64,000 nt of DNA. Origin: Bordetella sp. FB-8 (GTDB lineage Bacteria > Pseudomonadota > Gammaproteobacteria > Burkholderiales > Burkholderiaceae_B). The stretch covers positions 2,558,633-2,622,632 of the forward strand of contig NZ_KB907784.1 of assembly GCF_000382185.1 (NCBI RefSeq). The letters are read 5' to 3'. The notes below the pieces were generated by a model. That model was not told where the DNA came from and did no database searches. It saw only the letters and a list, made by a program, of their open reading frames with translations. Positions 9,970 through 22,224 of this stretch are shown piece after piece; position 1 is the first letter of the stretch; every line of letters starts with the position of its first letter. Made by a program: the position numbers and the translations under genes.

Positions 9970-9993
9970 AAGCGATAACCCAGGAGGCAACCT

Positions 9994-10013
9994 ATGATTG
10001 GCAGGCCAACCAT
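9994..10013. promoter_or_regulatory. Inverted repeat between lysR and the M20 gene, candidate LysR operator
   Basis: ATGATTGGC-AG-GCCAACCAT is a 20-bp inverted repeat with 8 of 9 arm positions matching. It lies in the divergent intergenic space, 25 bp upstream of the LysR start. It does not fit the T-N11-A rule exactly, so the assignment is inference from position and symmetry. Confidence 0.45.
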
Positions 10014-10098
10014 TGTAGGGGCTGTCCAGGCCAGACCGCTGTCGCTATGCTGGCGAGCTATCTAGCAACCACAGGCCCCGCTGCCGCAGGAGACGACG

Positions 10099-11274
10099 AT
10101 GAACGCCCCGGTCATTCCTTCCGAAATTGCCGCGATCGAAAAAGAGATGATTGCGCTGCGTCATGCGATCCACGCTCATCCCGAGCTGGCGTACGAAGAG
10201 TTCGTCACCAGCGACCTGGTGGCGCAGAGGCTGCAGGAGTGGGGCTACGACGTGCATCGCGGCCTGGGCGGCACCGGCGTGATCGGTACGTTGAAGGTGG
10301 GCGGCGGCGCCCGGCGTCTGGGCCTGCGCGCCGACATGGATGCGTTGCCCATCCACGAGACGACCGGACTCGATTACGCCAGCCGCAATCCAGGCAAGAT
10401 GCATGCCTGCGGCCATGACGGCCACACGGCGATGCTGCTGACCGCTGCCCGGCATCTGGCGCAGACGCGCGCTTTCGACGGAACCTTGCACCTGATCTTC
10501 CAGCCTGCGGAGGAAGGCCTGGCAGGCGCCCGGCGCATGATCGAGGACGGGTTGTTCGATCTCTTCCCTTGCGACGCGGTGTTCGCCATGCACAATATGC
10601 CGGGCCATCCGACCGGCAAATTCGGGTTCCGTCCCGGCGCTTTCATGGCCTCGTCGGATACGGTCATCATCGATATCGACGGCCGCGGCGGCCACGGCGC
10701 GGTGCCGCACAAGGCAGTGGATCCCATCGTGGTTTGCGCGAACGTGGTGCTGGCGCTGCAGACCATTGTGTCGCGCAATGTGGCACCCCTGGACATGGCC
10801 ATCATCACGGTCGGGGCGATCCACGCGGGCGAGGCGCCCAACGTGATTGCGCAGACCGCGCAGATGCGGCTTTCGGTGCGCTCCCTGAGACCCGAGGTTC
10901 GGGACCTGTTGCAGGAGCGCATCACGGCATTGGCGCAGGCGCAAGCCGGCGCCTACGGCGCCACGGCGCGCATCGATTACCAGCGGCGCTACCCGGTGTT
11001 GGTCAACGACGCTGCCATGACCGAGTTCGCCGAAAGCGTCGCGCGCGATTGGGTCGGCGAGGACGGACTGATTTCCAATCTCGATCCGCTCACGGGCAGC
11101 GAAGACTTCGCGTTTATGCTCGAGCACTGCGCGGGCAGCTATCTCATCATCGGCAACGGCGACGGGGAGGGCGGTTGCATGGTCCATAACCCAGGGTACG
11201 ACTTTAACGACGGCTGCCTCGCGCTTGGCGCGGCCTACTGGGTCAAGCTCACCGAGCGCTTCCTGCGCGCCTGA
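10099..11274 (+). CDS. M20-family amidohydrolase (hippurate hydrolase / N-acyl-amino-acid deacylase type)
   Basis: Cytoplasmic metal-dependent amidohydrolase, 391 aa. Family metal-binding blocks are LRADMDALPIHETTGLDYAS, MHACGHDGHTAMLL (Cys and His ligands) and FQPAEEGLAGARRMI (catalytic Glu pair). The dimerisation domain contains GRGGHGAVPHKAVDPIV, and the C-terminal ligand block is GSEDFAFM. Members hydrolyse hippurate, N-acyl or carbamoyl amino acids; sequence alone does not fix the substrate. It is transcribed away from the adjacent LysR gene, which probably regulates it. Confidence 0.87.
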   Translation: MNAPVIPSEIAAIEKEMIALRHAIHAHPELAYEEFVTSDLVAQRLQEWGYDVHRGLGGTGVIGTLKVGGGARRLGLRADMDALPIHETTGLDYASRNPGKMHACGHDGHTAMLLTAARHLAQTRAFDGTLHLIFQPAEEGLAGARRMIEDGLFDLFPCDAVFAMHNMPGHPTGKFGFRPGAFMASSDTVIIDIDGRGGHGAVPHKAVDPIVVCANVVLALQTIVSRNVAPLDMAIITVGAIHAGEAPNVIAQTAQMRLSVRSLRPEVRDLLQERITALAQAQAGAYGATARIDYQRRYPVLVNDAAMTEFAESVARDWVGEDGLISNLDPLTGSEDFAFMLEHCAGSYLIIGNGDGEGGCMVHNPGYDFNDGCLALGAAYWVKLTERFLRA

Positions 11275-11585
11275 AGCGCCTGCTTCGACGATGATCCGCA
11301 GGCATCAAGGATGGCGCGTCATTTCGATGCCGGCCGGTACCATCGCGCCCCTTGCATCCGCGCGCCCGGCGCGACGCGCCAAAGCCATTGCCGCCATCAC
11401 GCCGGGCAACGGACTGGCGTTCCCCGACTTCACCCTCTATCGCTTCGCATCGCTGCGGATCAAGCGGCTCGATGACCCGATGGCGCCGGCCTGGCGCCTG
11501 TTTGGACGCGGCATCGTTTCCCTGTTGATCGTTGCCTGGATACGCGAACCCGCGGGCCAGCCGCCGGGCTGACCCGCCAGCGCGC
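11275..11585. other. 311-bp convergent intergenic region, no convincing gene
   Basis: An open frame from the ATG at 11291 to 11572 (93 codons, + strand) is present. Its translation has a hydrophobic patch (GIVSLLIVAWI) but no family I recognise, and high GC makes such frames common. No clear terminator hairpin or boundary-motif element was seen. It may be a decayed gene remnant or plain spacer. Confidence 0.3.
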
Positions 11586-12602
11586 TCAACCCTCGCGGAA
11601 CAGGAAACTGTAGGCGCTCAGCGCAGGCACGCCGCCCAGATGGGCGTAGAGCACTTTCGACCCGGCGGGAAATTCGCCCAGGCGTACCTTGTCGATCATG
11701 CCGTGCATCGACTTGCCTTCGTAGACCGGGTCGGTCATCACGCCTTCCAGCCTGGCGCACAAGCGGATCGCCTCGAGGGTGCCATCATTGGGCAAGCCAT
11801 ATTCGGGGCCGCCGTAGCGTTCGTCCAGAACGACATCGGCGGCGGCGATATCGCGGCCCAGCTCGACCTTGTCCGCCGTCTGGCGCGCGATACGCAGGAT
11901 CTGCTCGCGCGTTTGCGCAGGCTTGGCCGATGCGTCGATGCCGATCACGCGATCGGCCCGGCCGTCGGCGGCAAAGCCGACCACCATGCCCGCCTGCGTG
12001 CTGCCCGTGACCGAGCACACCACGATGTAGTCGAACTTCAAGCCCAGTTCGGCTTCCTGCTGGCGCACTTCCTCGGCGAAGCCGACGAAACCCAGGCCGC
12101 CCAGGGGGTGGTCCGAACAGCCGGCCGGAATGGCATACGGCTTTCCGCCGGCCATGCGCACGCTTTCGAGCGCATCTTCCCAGCTTTTGCGAATGCCGAT
12201 GTCAAAGCCGTCGGCGACCAGACGCACGTCCGCGCCCATGATGCGCGACATTTGGATATTGCCGACGCGGTCATACACCGCGTCGTAGTAATTGACCCAA
12301 TTTTCCTGAACCAGCACGCATTTCATGCCCAGGTGCGCGGCGACCGCGGCGACCTGCCGGGTCTGGTTCGACTGGATGCCGCCGATGGAAACCAGCGTAT
12401 CGCAGCCCTGGGCCAGCGCTTCGGGGATCAGGTATTCGAGCTTGCGGGTCTTGTTGCCGCCGAATGCCAGGCCGCTATTGCAGTCGTCGCGCTTGGCGTA
12501 TAGCTCGACCTTTCCGCCCAGGTGCTTGCTTAGCCGGGGCAGAGGCTGGATCGGGGTCGGGCCGAAGGTGAGCGAATGGCGGGGGAATTTCTTCAGATTC
12601 AT
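11586..12602 (-). CDS. acdS: 1-aminocyclopropane-1-carboxylate (ACC) deaminase
   Basis: PLP enzyme converting ACC, the ethylene precursor of plants, to 2-oxobutyrate and ammonia; 338 aa, the standard length. The PLP lysine is K51 in [11 protein letters not shown]. The residues that separate true ACC deaminase from D-cysteine desulfhydrase are all present at Pseudomonas numbering: Y268, Y294, E295 and L322. It is divergent from an Lrp/AsnC regulator, the classic acdR-acdS arrangement. Known role: nitrogen supply and lowering of ethylene around plant roots. The 2-oxobutyrate produced can pass to propionyl-CoA and so to the 2-methylcitrate genes in this window, which is inference. Confidence 0.95.
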   Translation of the reverse strand: MNLKKFPRHSLTFGPTPIQPLPRLSKHLGGKVELYAKRDDCNSGLAFGGNKTRKLEYLIPEALAQGCDTLVSIGGIQSNQTRQVAAVAAHLGMKCVLVQENWVNYYDAVYDRVGNIQMSRIMGADVRLVADGFDIGIRKSWEDALESVRMAGGKPYAIPAGCSDHPLGGLGFVGFAEEVRQQEAELGLKFDYIVVCSVTGSTQAGMVVGFAADGRADRVIGIDASAKPAQTREQILRIARQTADKVELGRDIAAADVVLDERYGGPEYGLPNDGTLEAIRLCARLEGVMTDPVYEGKSMHGMIDKVRLGEFPAGSKVLYAHLGGVPALSAYSFLFREG

Positions 12603-12784
12603 GCGGGGCTCCGGTGGAAAAGGGAATCTTCGGCGTCGGGGACTCGAAGGGGGCCGCGCCGATGCCGTGATGCAGTCAATGGTAGAGAAATTGCCGAGAA
12701 ATAGGGTTGCAAAAATAGATGTATATGCTTATCTAAAATCTATTTATTTGGATATTATTATTAAATAATTTCTTCATTCATTTT
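12603..12784. promoter_or_regulatory. acdS/acdR divergent promoter region, AT-rich
   Basis: The 182-bp gap between acdS and its regulator becomes strongly AT-rich from about 12705 to 12800, unlike the surrounding GC-rich DNA. It contains repeated TATTTATTTGGATATTATT-like stretches suited to Lrp-type binding and DNA bending. No single operator can be fixed by eye. Confidence 0.5.
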
Positions 12785-13294
12785 ATGAAAGCAATAAAAT
12801 TGCAAGATGACTCCGTCCAGGCCCGCCCGGCAAATCCTGAAATCGACCGGGTCGACCGGGCCATCCTGCGCCAGCTGCAGCGCGATGCGTCGATCTCGAA
12901 CGTGGCGCTCGCAGCCAAGGTGAACCTGAGCGCGCCGGCCTGCCTGCGCCGCGTCGAACGGCTCAAGCAGATGGGGCTGATTCGCGGCACGGTGGCGCTG
13001 CTCGATGCCAGGGCGCTCGAGCTGGGCATGCTGGTGATGATCGGTGTCGTGCTCGACCGTTCCACACCCGAGTCCTTCGCGGATTTTGAAAAAGCGGCGC
13101 AGAAAGTCTCCGGCTGCATGGAGTGCCATGTCGTGACGGGCGAATTCGACTACTTCATGCTGGTGCGCACAAAAGACGGGGACAGCTTCAGCCGGCTCCA
13201 CGCCGAGCAACTGCTCTACCTGCCGGGCGTGCGCCAGATCCGCACTTTCGTGGTGATCAAGGAAATTCTCTCGACCACGCGCATTCCGATCTAG
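12785..13294 (+). CDS. Lrp/AsnC-family regulator, AcdR-like
   Basis: Leucine-responsive-type regulator, 169 aa. The N-terminal helix-turn-helix (DRVDRAILRQLQRDASISN, then VNLSAPACLRRVERLK) precedes an RAM ligand-binding and oligomerisation domain with CMECHVVTGEFDYFMLVRTKD. The DNA-binding part fits known AcdR proteins, which activate acdS in response to ACC. Its divergent position next to acdS supports that role; I have not compared it with an AcdR sequence directly. Confidence 0.85.
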   Translation: MKAIKLQDDSVQARPANPEIDRVDRAILRQLQRDASISNVALAAKVNLSAPACLRRVERLKQMGLIRGTVALLDARALELGMLVMIGVVLDRSTPESFADFEKAAQKVSGCMECHVVTGEFDYFMLVRTKDGDSFSRLHAEQLLYLPGVRQIRTFVVIKEILSTTRIPI

Positions 13295-13327
13295 ATTTCA
13301 CCGGGAGTTGGCGCGCGTACCCATTGA

Positions 13328-15046
<1,719 letters not shown>

Positions 15047-15048
15047 AC

Positions 15049-17251
<2,203 letters not shown>

Positions 17252-17328
17252 TTTCCGCGTGCTCCGGCTGTTGCGATGCGGCCGGATTATCGGGGAGTTT
17301 GCCGCAGCTGCTGCGAGGGTGCGCGTTC

Positions 17329-17730
17329 ATGCGTCTGTTGTTCCTGCTGCTGTTCGTGCTGACTGCATTGATCCAGTACCCGCTCTGGTTCGGCAAGGGC
17401 GGGTGGCGCAATGTTTGGGACATGCAAAAGCAGGTCGCCCAGCAGCACGCGGCCAACGACAGCATGCGGGCCCGCAATGCGGCCATGCAAGCCGAGGTGC
17501 AAAGCTTGCAGAATGGCACCGACGCGATCGAAGAACGCGCCCGCACCGAGTTGGGCATGATACGCCCGGGCGAGGTGTTCGTGGAAATGCTGCCTGCCGG
17601 GACCCCCGTCCCCAATACGGCGGCGGTGGCCAATGCCACGGCGACGCAGGAGGCCCAGGCCCGGGCCGCGCGCGCCAAGCCGGCCGCCAGACCCGTGTCC
17701 GGCAAGCCTAGGCCGGCGCCTGGACGTTGA
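17329..17730 (+). CDS. ftsB: Cell division protein FtsB
   Basis: Small bitopic divisome protein of the FtsQLB complex, 133 aa from the ATG at 17329. An N-terminal membrane helix (LLFLLLFVLTALIQYPLWFG) is followed by the FtsB/DivIC coiled coil (about residues 28-75) and the family block ERARTELGMIRPGEVFVEM. It carries an Ala/Pro/Arg-rich tail of about 45 residues that makes it longer than the E. coli protein (about 100 aa). Downstream of eno, the usual place in proteobacteria. Confidence 0.92.
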   Translation: MRLLFLLLFVLTALIQYPLWFGKGGWRNVWDMQKQVAQQHAANDSMRARNAAMQAEVQSLQNGTDAIEERARTELGMIRPGEVFVEMLPAGTPVPNTAAVANATATQEAQARAARAKPAARPVSGKPRPAPGR

Positions 17731-17757
17731 TGCGCTGCGACAGCGCGATGTGACGAT

Positions 17758-18675
17758 ATGACTGACCAGCTAAAAAAATATCTTTTCGAAAACCGTTCCG
17801 TACGCGTGCAGGCCGTGCGGCTTTCCGATACCTGGCGCGACGCGCTGGCCCACCATGCCTATACGCCCGTGGTGCGCAGGCTGTTGGGAGAGTTGGTCGC
17901 GGCGTCGACCCTGCTCGCGGCCAACATCAAGTTCGACGGGTCGCTGCTGCTGCAGATCCAGGGCGACGGACCTATTTCGCTGGTGGTGGTGGAATGCCGG
18001 TCCGACCTGAGCCTGCGCGCCACGGTCAAAGTGCGCGAAGGCCAAACGGTGCCCGAAGACGGCACCCTGCAGTCCCTGCTGAACGTGCACGGCGCAGGGC
18101 GCTTTACGGTGCTGCTCGATCCCAAGCGCAAGACGCCGGGACATCAGACGTACCAGGGCATCGTTCCGCTGGAAGGCGAAACCGTGGCACAGGCGCTGGA
18201 ACACTATATGAAGTCGTCCGAGCAGCTCGATACCCGCTTGTGGCTGGCGGCTGACGACCAGCAGGCGGCGGGCCTGCTGGTGCAGCGACTGCCCGATCAC
18301 GGCGGACAGCCCGGCGAGGCGCCGGACGAAGCCTGGAACCGCGCCACGCATTTGGCCTCGACCCTGGGCGCTGGCGAACTGTTGTCGGTGGACACCGATA
18401 CGCTGATACATCGGCTGTATTGGGAGGAAACCCTGCTTGCCTTCGATCCCATGGACGTGCGCTGGCACTGCCCCTGCGGGCGCGAACGCGTAGCCGAGAT
18501 GTTGCGCATGCTGGGCCGTGACGAGGTCGACTCGATTCTGGCCGAACAGGGGCACGTAGAGGTTCTGTGCGATTTCTGCGGCAAGCCCTACTTGTTCGAC
18601 GCGGTCGATTGCGCCAGCCTGTTCGCGGCGGACGCGCCGATCCCCGGTTCGCAGCATCCGCCCACGGTGCATTGA
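17758..18675 (+). CDS. hslO: Redox-regulated chaperone Hsp33
   Basis: Cytoplasmic holdase activated by oxidation, 305 aa. The C-terminal zinc switch is intact: a CPCG motif (WHCPCGRERV) and a CDFC motif (VLCDFCGKPYLF) supply the four cysteines that bind zinc when reduced. The N-terminal domain shows the family blocks LLGELVAASTLLAANIKFDG and LLLQIQGDGPISLVVVEC. It starts 27 bp after ftsB. Confidence 0.96.
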   Translation: MTDQLKKYLFENRSVRVQAVRLSDTWRDALAHHAYTPVVRRLLGELVAASTLLAANIKFDGSLLLQIQGDGPISLVVVECRSDLSLRATVKVREGQTVPEDGTLQSLLNVHGAGRFTVLLDPKRKTPGHQTYQGIVPLEGETVAQALEHYMKSSEQLDTRLWLAADDQQAAGLLVQRLPDHGGQPGEAPDEAWNRATHLASTLGAGELLSVDTDTLIHRLYWEETLLAFDPMDVRWHCPCGRERVAEMLRMLGRDEVDSILAEQGHVEVLCDFCGKPYLFDAVDCASLFAADAPIPGSQHPPTVH

Positions 18676-18767
18676 CGAGCGCCCGGGACCATTCGGTCAC
18701 AGCGTAGTTTCCTGAGCGTAGTTTCCACAATCGACGCGGCCGTGCGCGACCCGCACACTGCTGCGTC

Positions 18768-19493
18768 ATGTATCGTCGTTCCGCCACTTCTGCTCAGTGC
18801 GGCAGCGCCTTGGTCGAATCGGCCGTGGCGCTGGGGATCGTTCTTTTCGCCGGCCTGGCGGCGCTGGAGTTCGCCCACTGGCAGTTGATGCGCCATCTGG
18901 CTCAGGTGGCATTGACCGAGGCGGCCCGGGCCGGGGCCGCCGGGCACTTGCGCCCTGGTTTGATGGCGCAGGCCTTCGAGGCCGGCATGGCGCCGCGCTA
19001 TGCCGCGCCGGATGGCGGCTCGCGGCAGCGGCTGCGTGCGGCCTGGAAGCGCACACAGGCACGCAGCGGCTTGCCCGCCTGGCGCCTATGGGTGCTTCAG
19101 CCGGACCGGGCGGCGTATGCCGATTTCGGCCAGCGCGGCCTGCTGCTGCCCGAAGACGCACGCGAACAGCGAGCCATCCGCAACGATTACCAGGCTGAAC
19201 AGCATGCGGGCTACACGGCCAGATGGCCGCAGGGCCGCGGCCCCCGTTCCGGGCTGACGATTTTCGAGGCCAATTCCTTGCGCCTGCGTCTGGTCTACGT
19301 GGTCGAACCCCTGGTGCCGGCCTTGCGGCCGTTGTTGCGCACGCTGGCGGCGGGTGCGGCCGACGCTTGCGCGCGACGCATCCTGGCCGCCGGCGCCTTG
19401 CCCCTGAGGCTGGAAATGACAATGGACATGCAATCGCACGCCTTGACCTGGCCGGCGGACCAGGGTGTTTCACCCGCCGAGCGTACATGTTGA
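18768..19493 (+). CDS. TadE-like pilin-family protein (orphan)
   Basis: Protein of 241 aa with a TadE/TadG-type N-terminus: a short polar lead, then CGSALVESAVALGIVLF, where the Glu five residues after the Gly is typical of type IV pilin-like processing sites, followed by a hydrophobic helix and LTEAARAGAAG. The rest is a Cys-poor, Arg-rich extracytoplasmic domain with no motif I recognise. No tad/flp assembly genes lie nearby, so it may work with a Tad system elsewhere or have a separate role. Next to a c-di-GMP phosphodiesterase gene (13-bp gap). Confidence 0.65.
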   Translation: MYRRSATSAQCGSALVESAVALGIVLFAGLAALEFAHWQLMRHLAQVALTEAARAGAAGHLRPGLMAQAFEAGMAPRYAAPDGGSRQRLRAAWKRTQARSGLPAWRLWVLQPDRAAYADFGQRGLLLPEDAREQRAIRNDYQAEQHAGYTARWPQGRGPRSGLTIFEANSLRLRLVYVVEPLVPALRPLLRTLAAGAADACARRILAAGALPLRLEMTMDMQSHALTWPADQGVSPAERTC

Positions 19494-19506
19494 ATCCAGG
19501 TCATAT

Positions 19507-21657
19507 ATGATGCAGACTCTGCCAAACAGGACGCCGGACCTTCAAGCGCCCACCCCTATGCCGCTCAGGACTGCGTTGCCCGAAACGCCTGCCACACGAG
19601 ACAACCCCGCTGAAACGGCTATTGTCATAGCGCAGGATGAGGCACAACTGTATGGGCCGGCCTGCGAACCGGGCCTGTCCAGCCTTTTGCTGGATATCGC
19701 GCCCCTGGCCGCCCGGATCATCGATGCCTACAACCTCAGGTTGGAGGGCATGCCCCGGTCTCGCCATCTCCTGAAGGCCCTATCGGACGAAGAACGCGTC
19801 GAGATCAAGCGTTGGCAGGTCGCCAATCTGCTCGGCCTGCTGGAGCCAGGGCTGACCGCGCAAACCCACGAAGCCATGGCTCGCGCCGTGGGGCGCCGGC
19901 TTGCGCTGTCTTGCGTCGGCAAAGAAGAACTGGCCTTCACCAAGGATCTGCTCTACGCCCTGATCATCGAACACGTGGGCCGCAACAAGCATGATCGGAC
20001 CCTGCCGGTACTGTCGGCCCGCATGATGCGCGACCTGGCCTGGCACCTGACGGTCTACCAGGAAATCCACGCCCAGCGCACCCGGCTACTGCTCAGCATC
20101 ACGCGCCTGGCGTGGGAGGCGGGCAGCTATGTCGATCTCATCGCCAAGACCGCCGAGCTGCTGGCAGGCCATCCCGGCATATGCGCCTGCCTGATCGGCC
20201 GTCCCGGCAATATGAAGACGCTCTGCTTCGAAGCGCTGGAAGGCATTGGACTGGAAACCTATCTTGCGCGCGCCCAGGCGATCCGTTCGTCCCGGATCGA
20301 TGCCGGCGAGCCGTGGCTGGAGCGCAGCCCCGCGGAGAAGGCCTGGCGCAGCAATCGCATCGAACATTGCATCAATGTCGCCACCGATGCCGACATGCCG
20401 ATCTGGCGCGGGCTGGCGCTGGAATACGGGTTTCACTCCATCGTGGCGGTGCCGCTGGCCAGCCAGTCCGGCATCGGACCGACGGCCATGCTGGGCCTGT
20501 ACAGCAATTATCCCGGCGGATTCAGTTCGGACGACCAGATCGCCTTTCTCAAGCAGCTGCAGTCGCTGCTGACCTATGCCATCCTGCGCCTGGATGCCCA
20601 GGAAAACGTCGTCCATCCGGTGCCCTATCAGCAGCGCCGCCGCTGGGCCGATCTGCTCAAGACCGAAGCGTTGTGCATGCACTATCAGCCGCTGCTCGAT
20701 CTGAAGACGCGCCGCATCGTCAAGGTCGAGGCGTTGGCCCGCCTGCGCGACGGCGACCGACTGCTGTCGCCCGGCGAGTTCTTTGCGGCCCTGACCTCGG
20801 AGGATTTCCTGGTGTTGTATGCCCGAGGTCTAGACCAGACCTTGCGCCAGTGGGGCCTCTGGCAACGCAGTGGACTGAATCCGGATCTGGCCGTCTCGAT
20901 CAACATGCCCGCGGACGCCCTGGGCGACATCCGATACTACGATGCCACCGTGCAGGCCTTGACGCGCAACGGCTGTCCGCCCTCCATGCTCACGCTGGAA
21001 ATTCTCGAAACCGACGACATGTCGGTGGGCATCGACGTTGTCACGGCGCTGGACCGCTATCGGGAGCTGGGCGTCAGTTTGGCCGAGGACGACTTGGGCT
21101 CGGGACACAGCAGTTTAAAGCGCATGCGCGAGCTGCCCTTTGACGCGGTCAAGATCGACCGCAGCTTGGTGGTAATTGGCAGCGAGAACTCCGCCGACGT
21201 GCTGCATTTCATTTTTCAGCTCACTCGCCTGGGCCATTCCCTGGGTAAAAACGTGATCGTGGAAGGGGTCGAGGACGAGGGGCTGCTCGAGGCCGTGACC
21301 ATATTGGGTGCTGATGCCATACAGGGCTATGTGCTGACGCCACCCTTGCCGGCCGACGAGATCACTGCCTGGCTGGCCGCGCATCCGACCTATCCCGAGC
21401 CGGTCCGCAAGCACAGTGTTCTGGGACAGATGGCCCGGCTGCTCATCTGGGAAGAGTGTCTCTACCTCTTGCGCGACGAGGCTTCGGTTATGGGCCTGGC
21501 CAGCGACGTCACCCCGCCGGCGCTGCCCCTGGACATCATCGATCCGGGCCTTTCGCGCGTCTTCATGCTGGCGGCCATCAATCAGGGGCCGAGCAGCCCC
21601 GAATATCGCCGGATCCGCGAGAAGCTCATGCAGGCCCTGTCCGACCGGACCATCTGA
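19507..21657 (+). CDS. Cyclic-di-GMP phosphodiesterase: N-terminal sensor, GAF-like and EAL domains
   Basis: About 716 aa from MMQTLPNRTPDLQ at 19507, which has AGG six bases upstream; a GTG at 19465 is the alternative. Residues about 60-200 form a helical module resembling globin-type sensors (EERVEIKRWQ, then AVGRRLALSCVGKEEL). Residues about 205-360 look GAF-like. The EAL domain (about 375-625) keeps the catalytic set: KVEALARLR, SINMPAD, TLEILETD, LAEDDLGSGHSSLKR, VKIDRSLV, IVEGVEDEG and AIQGYVL. It is therefore predicted to hydrolyse c-di-GMP. About 80 residues of unknown function follow. No membrane helix, so probably cytoplasmic. Confidence 0.85.
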   Translation: MMQTLPNRTPDLQAPTPMPLRTALPETPATRDNPAETAIVIAQDEAQLYGPACEPGLSSLLLDIAPLAARIIDAYNLRLEGMPRSRHLLKALSDEERVEIKRWQVANLLGLLEPGLTAQTHEAMARAVGRRLALSCVGKEELAFTKDLLYALIIEHVGRNKHDRTLPVLSARMMRDLAWHLTVYQEIHAQRTRLLLSITRLAWEAGSYVDLIAKTAELLAGHPGICACLIGRPGNMKTLCFEALEGIGLETYLARAQAIRSSRIDAGEPWLERSPAEKAWRSNRIEHCINVATDADMPIWRGLALEYGFHSIVAVPLASQSGIGPTAMLGLYSNYPGGFSSDDQIAFLKQLQSLLTYAILRLDAQENVVHPVPYQQRRRWADLLKTEALCMHYQPLLDLKTRRIVKVEALARLRDGDRLLSPGEFFAALTSEDFLVLYARGLDQTLRQWGLWQRSGLNPDLAVSINMPADALGDIRYYDATVQALTRNGCPPSMLTLEILETDDMSVGIDVVTALDRYRELGVSLAEDDLGSGHSSLKRMRELPFDAVKIDRSLVVIGSENSADVLHFIFQLTRLGHSLGKNVIVEGVEDEGLLEAVTILGADAIQGYVLTPPLPADEITAWLAAHPTYPEPVRKHSVLGQMARLLIWEECLYLLRDEASVMGLASDVTPPALPLDIIDPGLSRVFMLAAINQGPSSPEYRRIREKLMQALSDRTI

Positions 21658-21697
21658 AACACGAACATGCCCACATGCGCCTTATCCCAGACCGCTG

Positions 21698-22219
21698 TCA
21701 TCCAATGCGCTTGAGTTCGGTCTTGTACTGCTGGCCGCGTTCGACGTAGTGGCGCGTATTGGCGTGCATGGTGGCGATTTCTTCGGGCGTGAGTTCGCGT
21801 ACCACTTTGCCGATACCGATCACCAGAGAGTTGTCGGGGATCACGCGCCCTTCGGGCACAATGGCGCCCGCGCCCACCAGGCAGTTGCGGCCGACCACGG
21901 CCCGATTCAGGACGATGGCCTGCATGCCGATCAGCGCGCCGTCCTGGATGGTGCAGCCGTGCAGCATAGCCTGGTGGCCGACGGTAACGTTCTCTCCCAC
22001 GACCAACGGGCAGCCCGCGTCCACGTGCAGCACGCTGGATTCCTGCACGTTGCTGCCGCGGCCTATGGTGATGGGTTCGTTGTCGCCGCGTACGGACACG
22101 TGCGACCAGATGCTGACGTTTTCGCGCAATATGACCTGGCCGATGATGTCGGCGCTGTCCGCGATATAGGCGCTGGAGGCGATGTCCGGAGTCAGCGTGT
22201 CGAGTTGGTAGATGGCCAT
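21698..22219 (-). CDS. Gamma-class carbonic anhydrase family protein (YrdA-like)
   Basis: Left-handed beta-helix protein, 173 aa. Hexapeptide repeats run through residues 12-140. The three zinc-ligand histidines of the family are visible in SSVLHVDAG, VGHQAM and MLHGCTI. The start MAIYQLDTLTPDI is clear. Family members bind metal and some hydrate CO2, but many YrdA proteins show little activity. The start is 5 bp after the stop of the upstream acyl-CoA synthetase gene, so the two are probably co-transcribed. Confidence 0.88.
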   Translation of the reverse strand: MAIYQLDTLTPDIASSAYIADSADIIGQVILRENVSIWSHVSVRGDNEPITIGRGSNVQESSVLHVDAGCPLVVGENVTVGHQAMLHGCTIQDGALIGMQAIVLNRAVVGRNCLVGAGAIVPEGRVIPDNSLVIGIGKVVRELTPEEIATMHANTRHYVERGQQYKTELKRIG

Positions 22220-22224
22220 AAGGT

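Noticed and set aside
11291..11572. 93-codon plus-strand frame between the M20 gene and acdS
   Set aside because: No recognisable family, no clear ribosome-binding site, and length is unremarkable for this GC content. Noted only as a possible remnant.
12325..12768. 147-codon plus-strand frame running opposite the start of acdS into its promoter
   Set aside because: Mostly antisense to acdS, and it ends in AT-rich promoter DNA; no domain.
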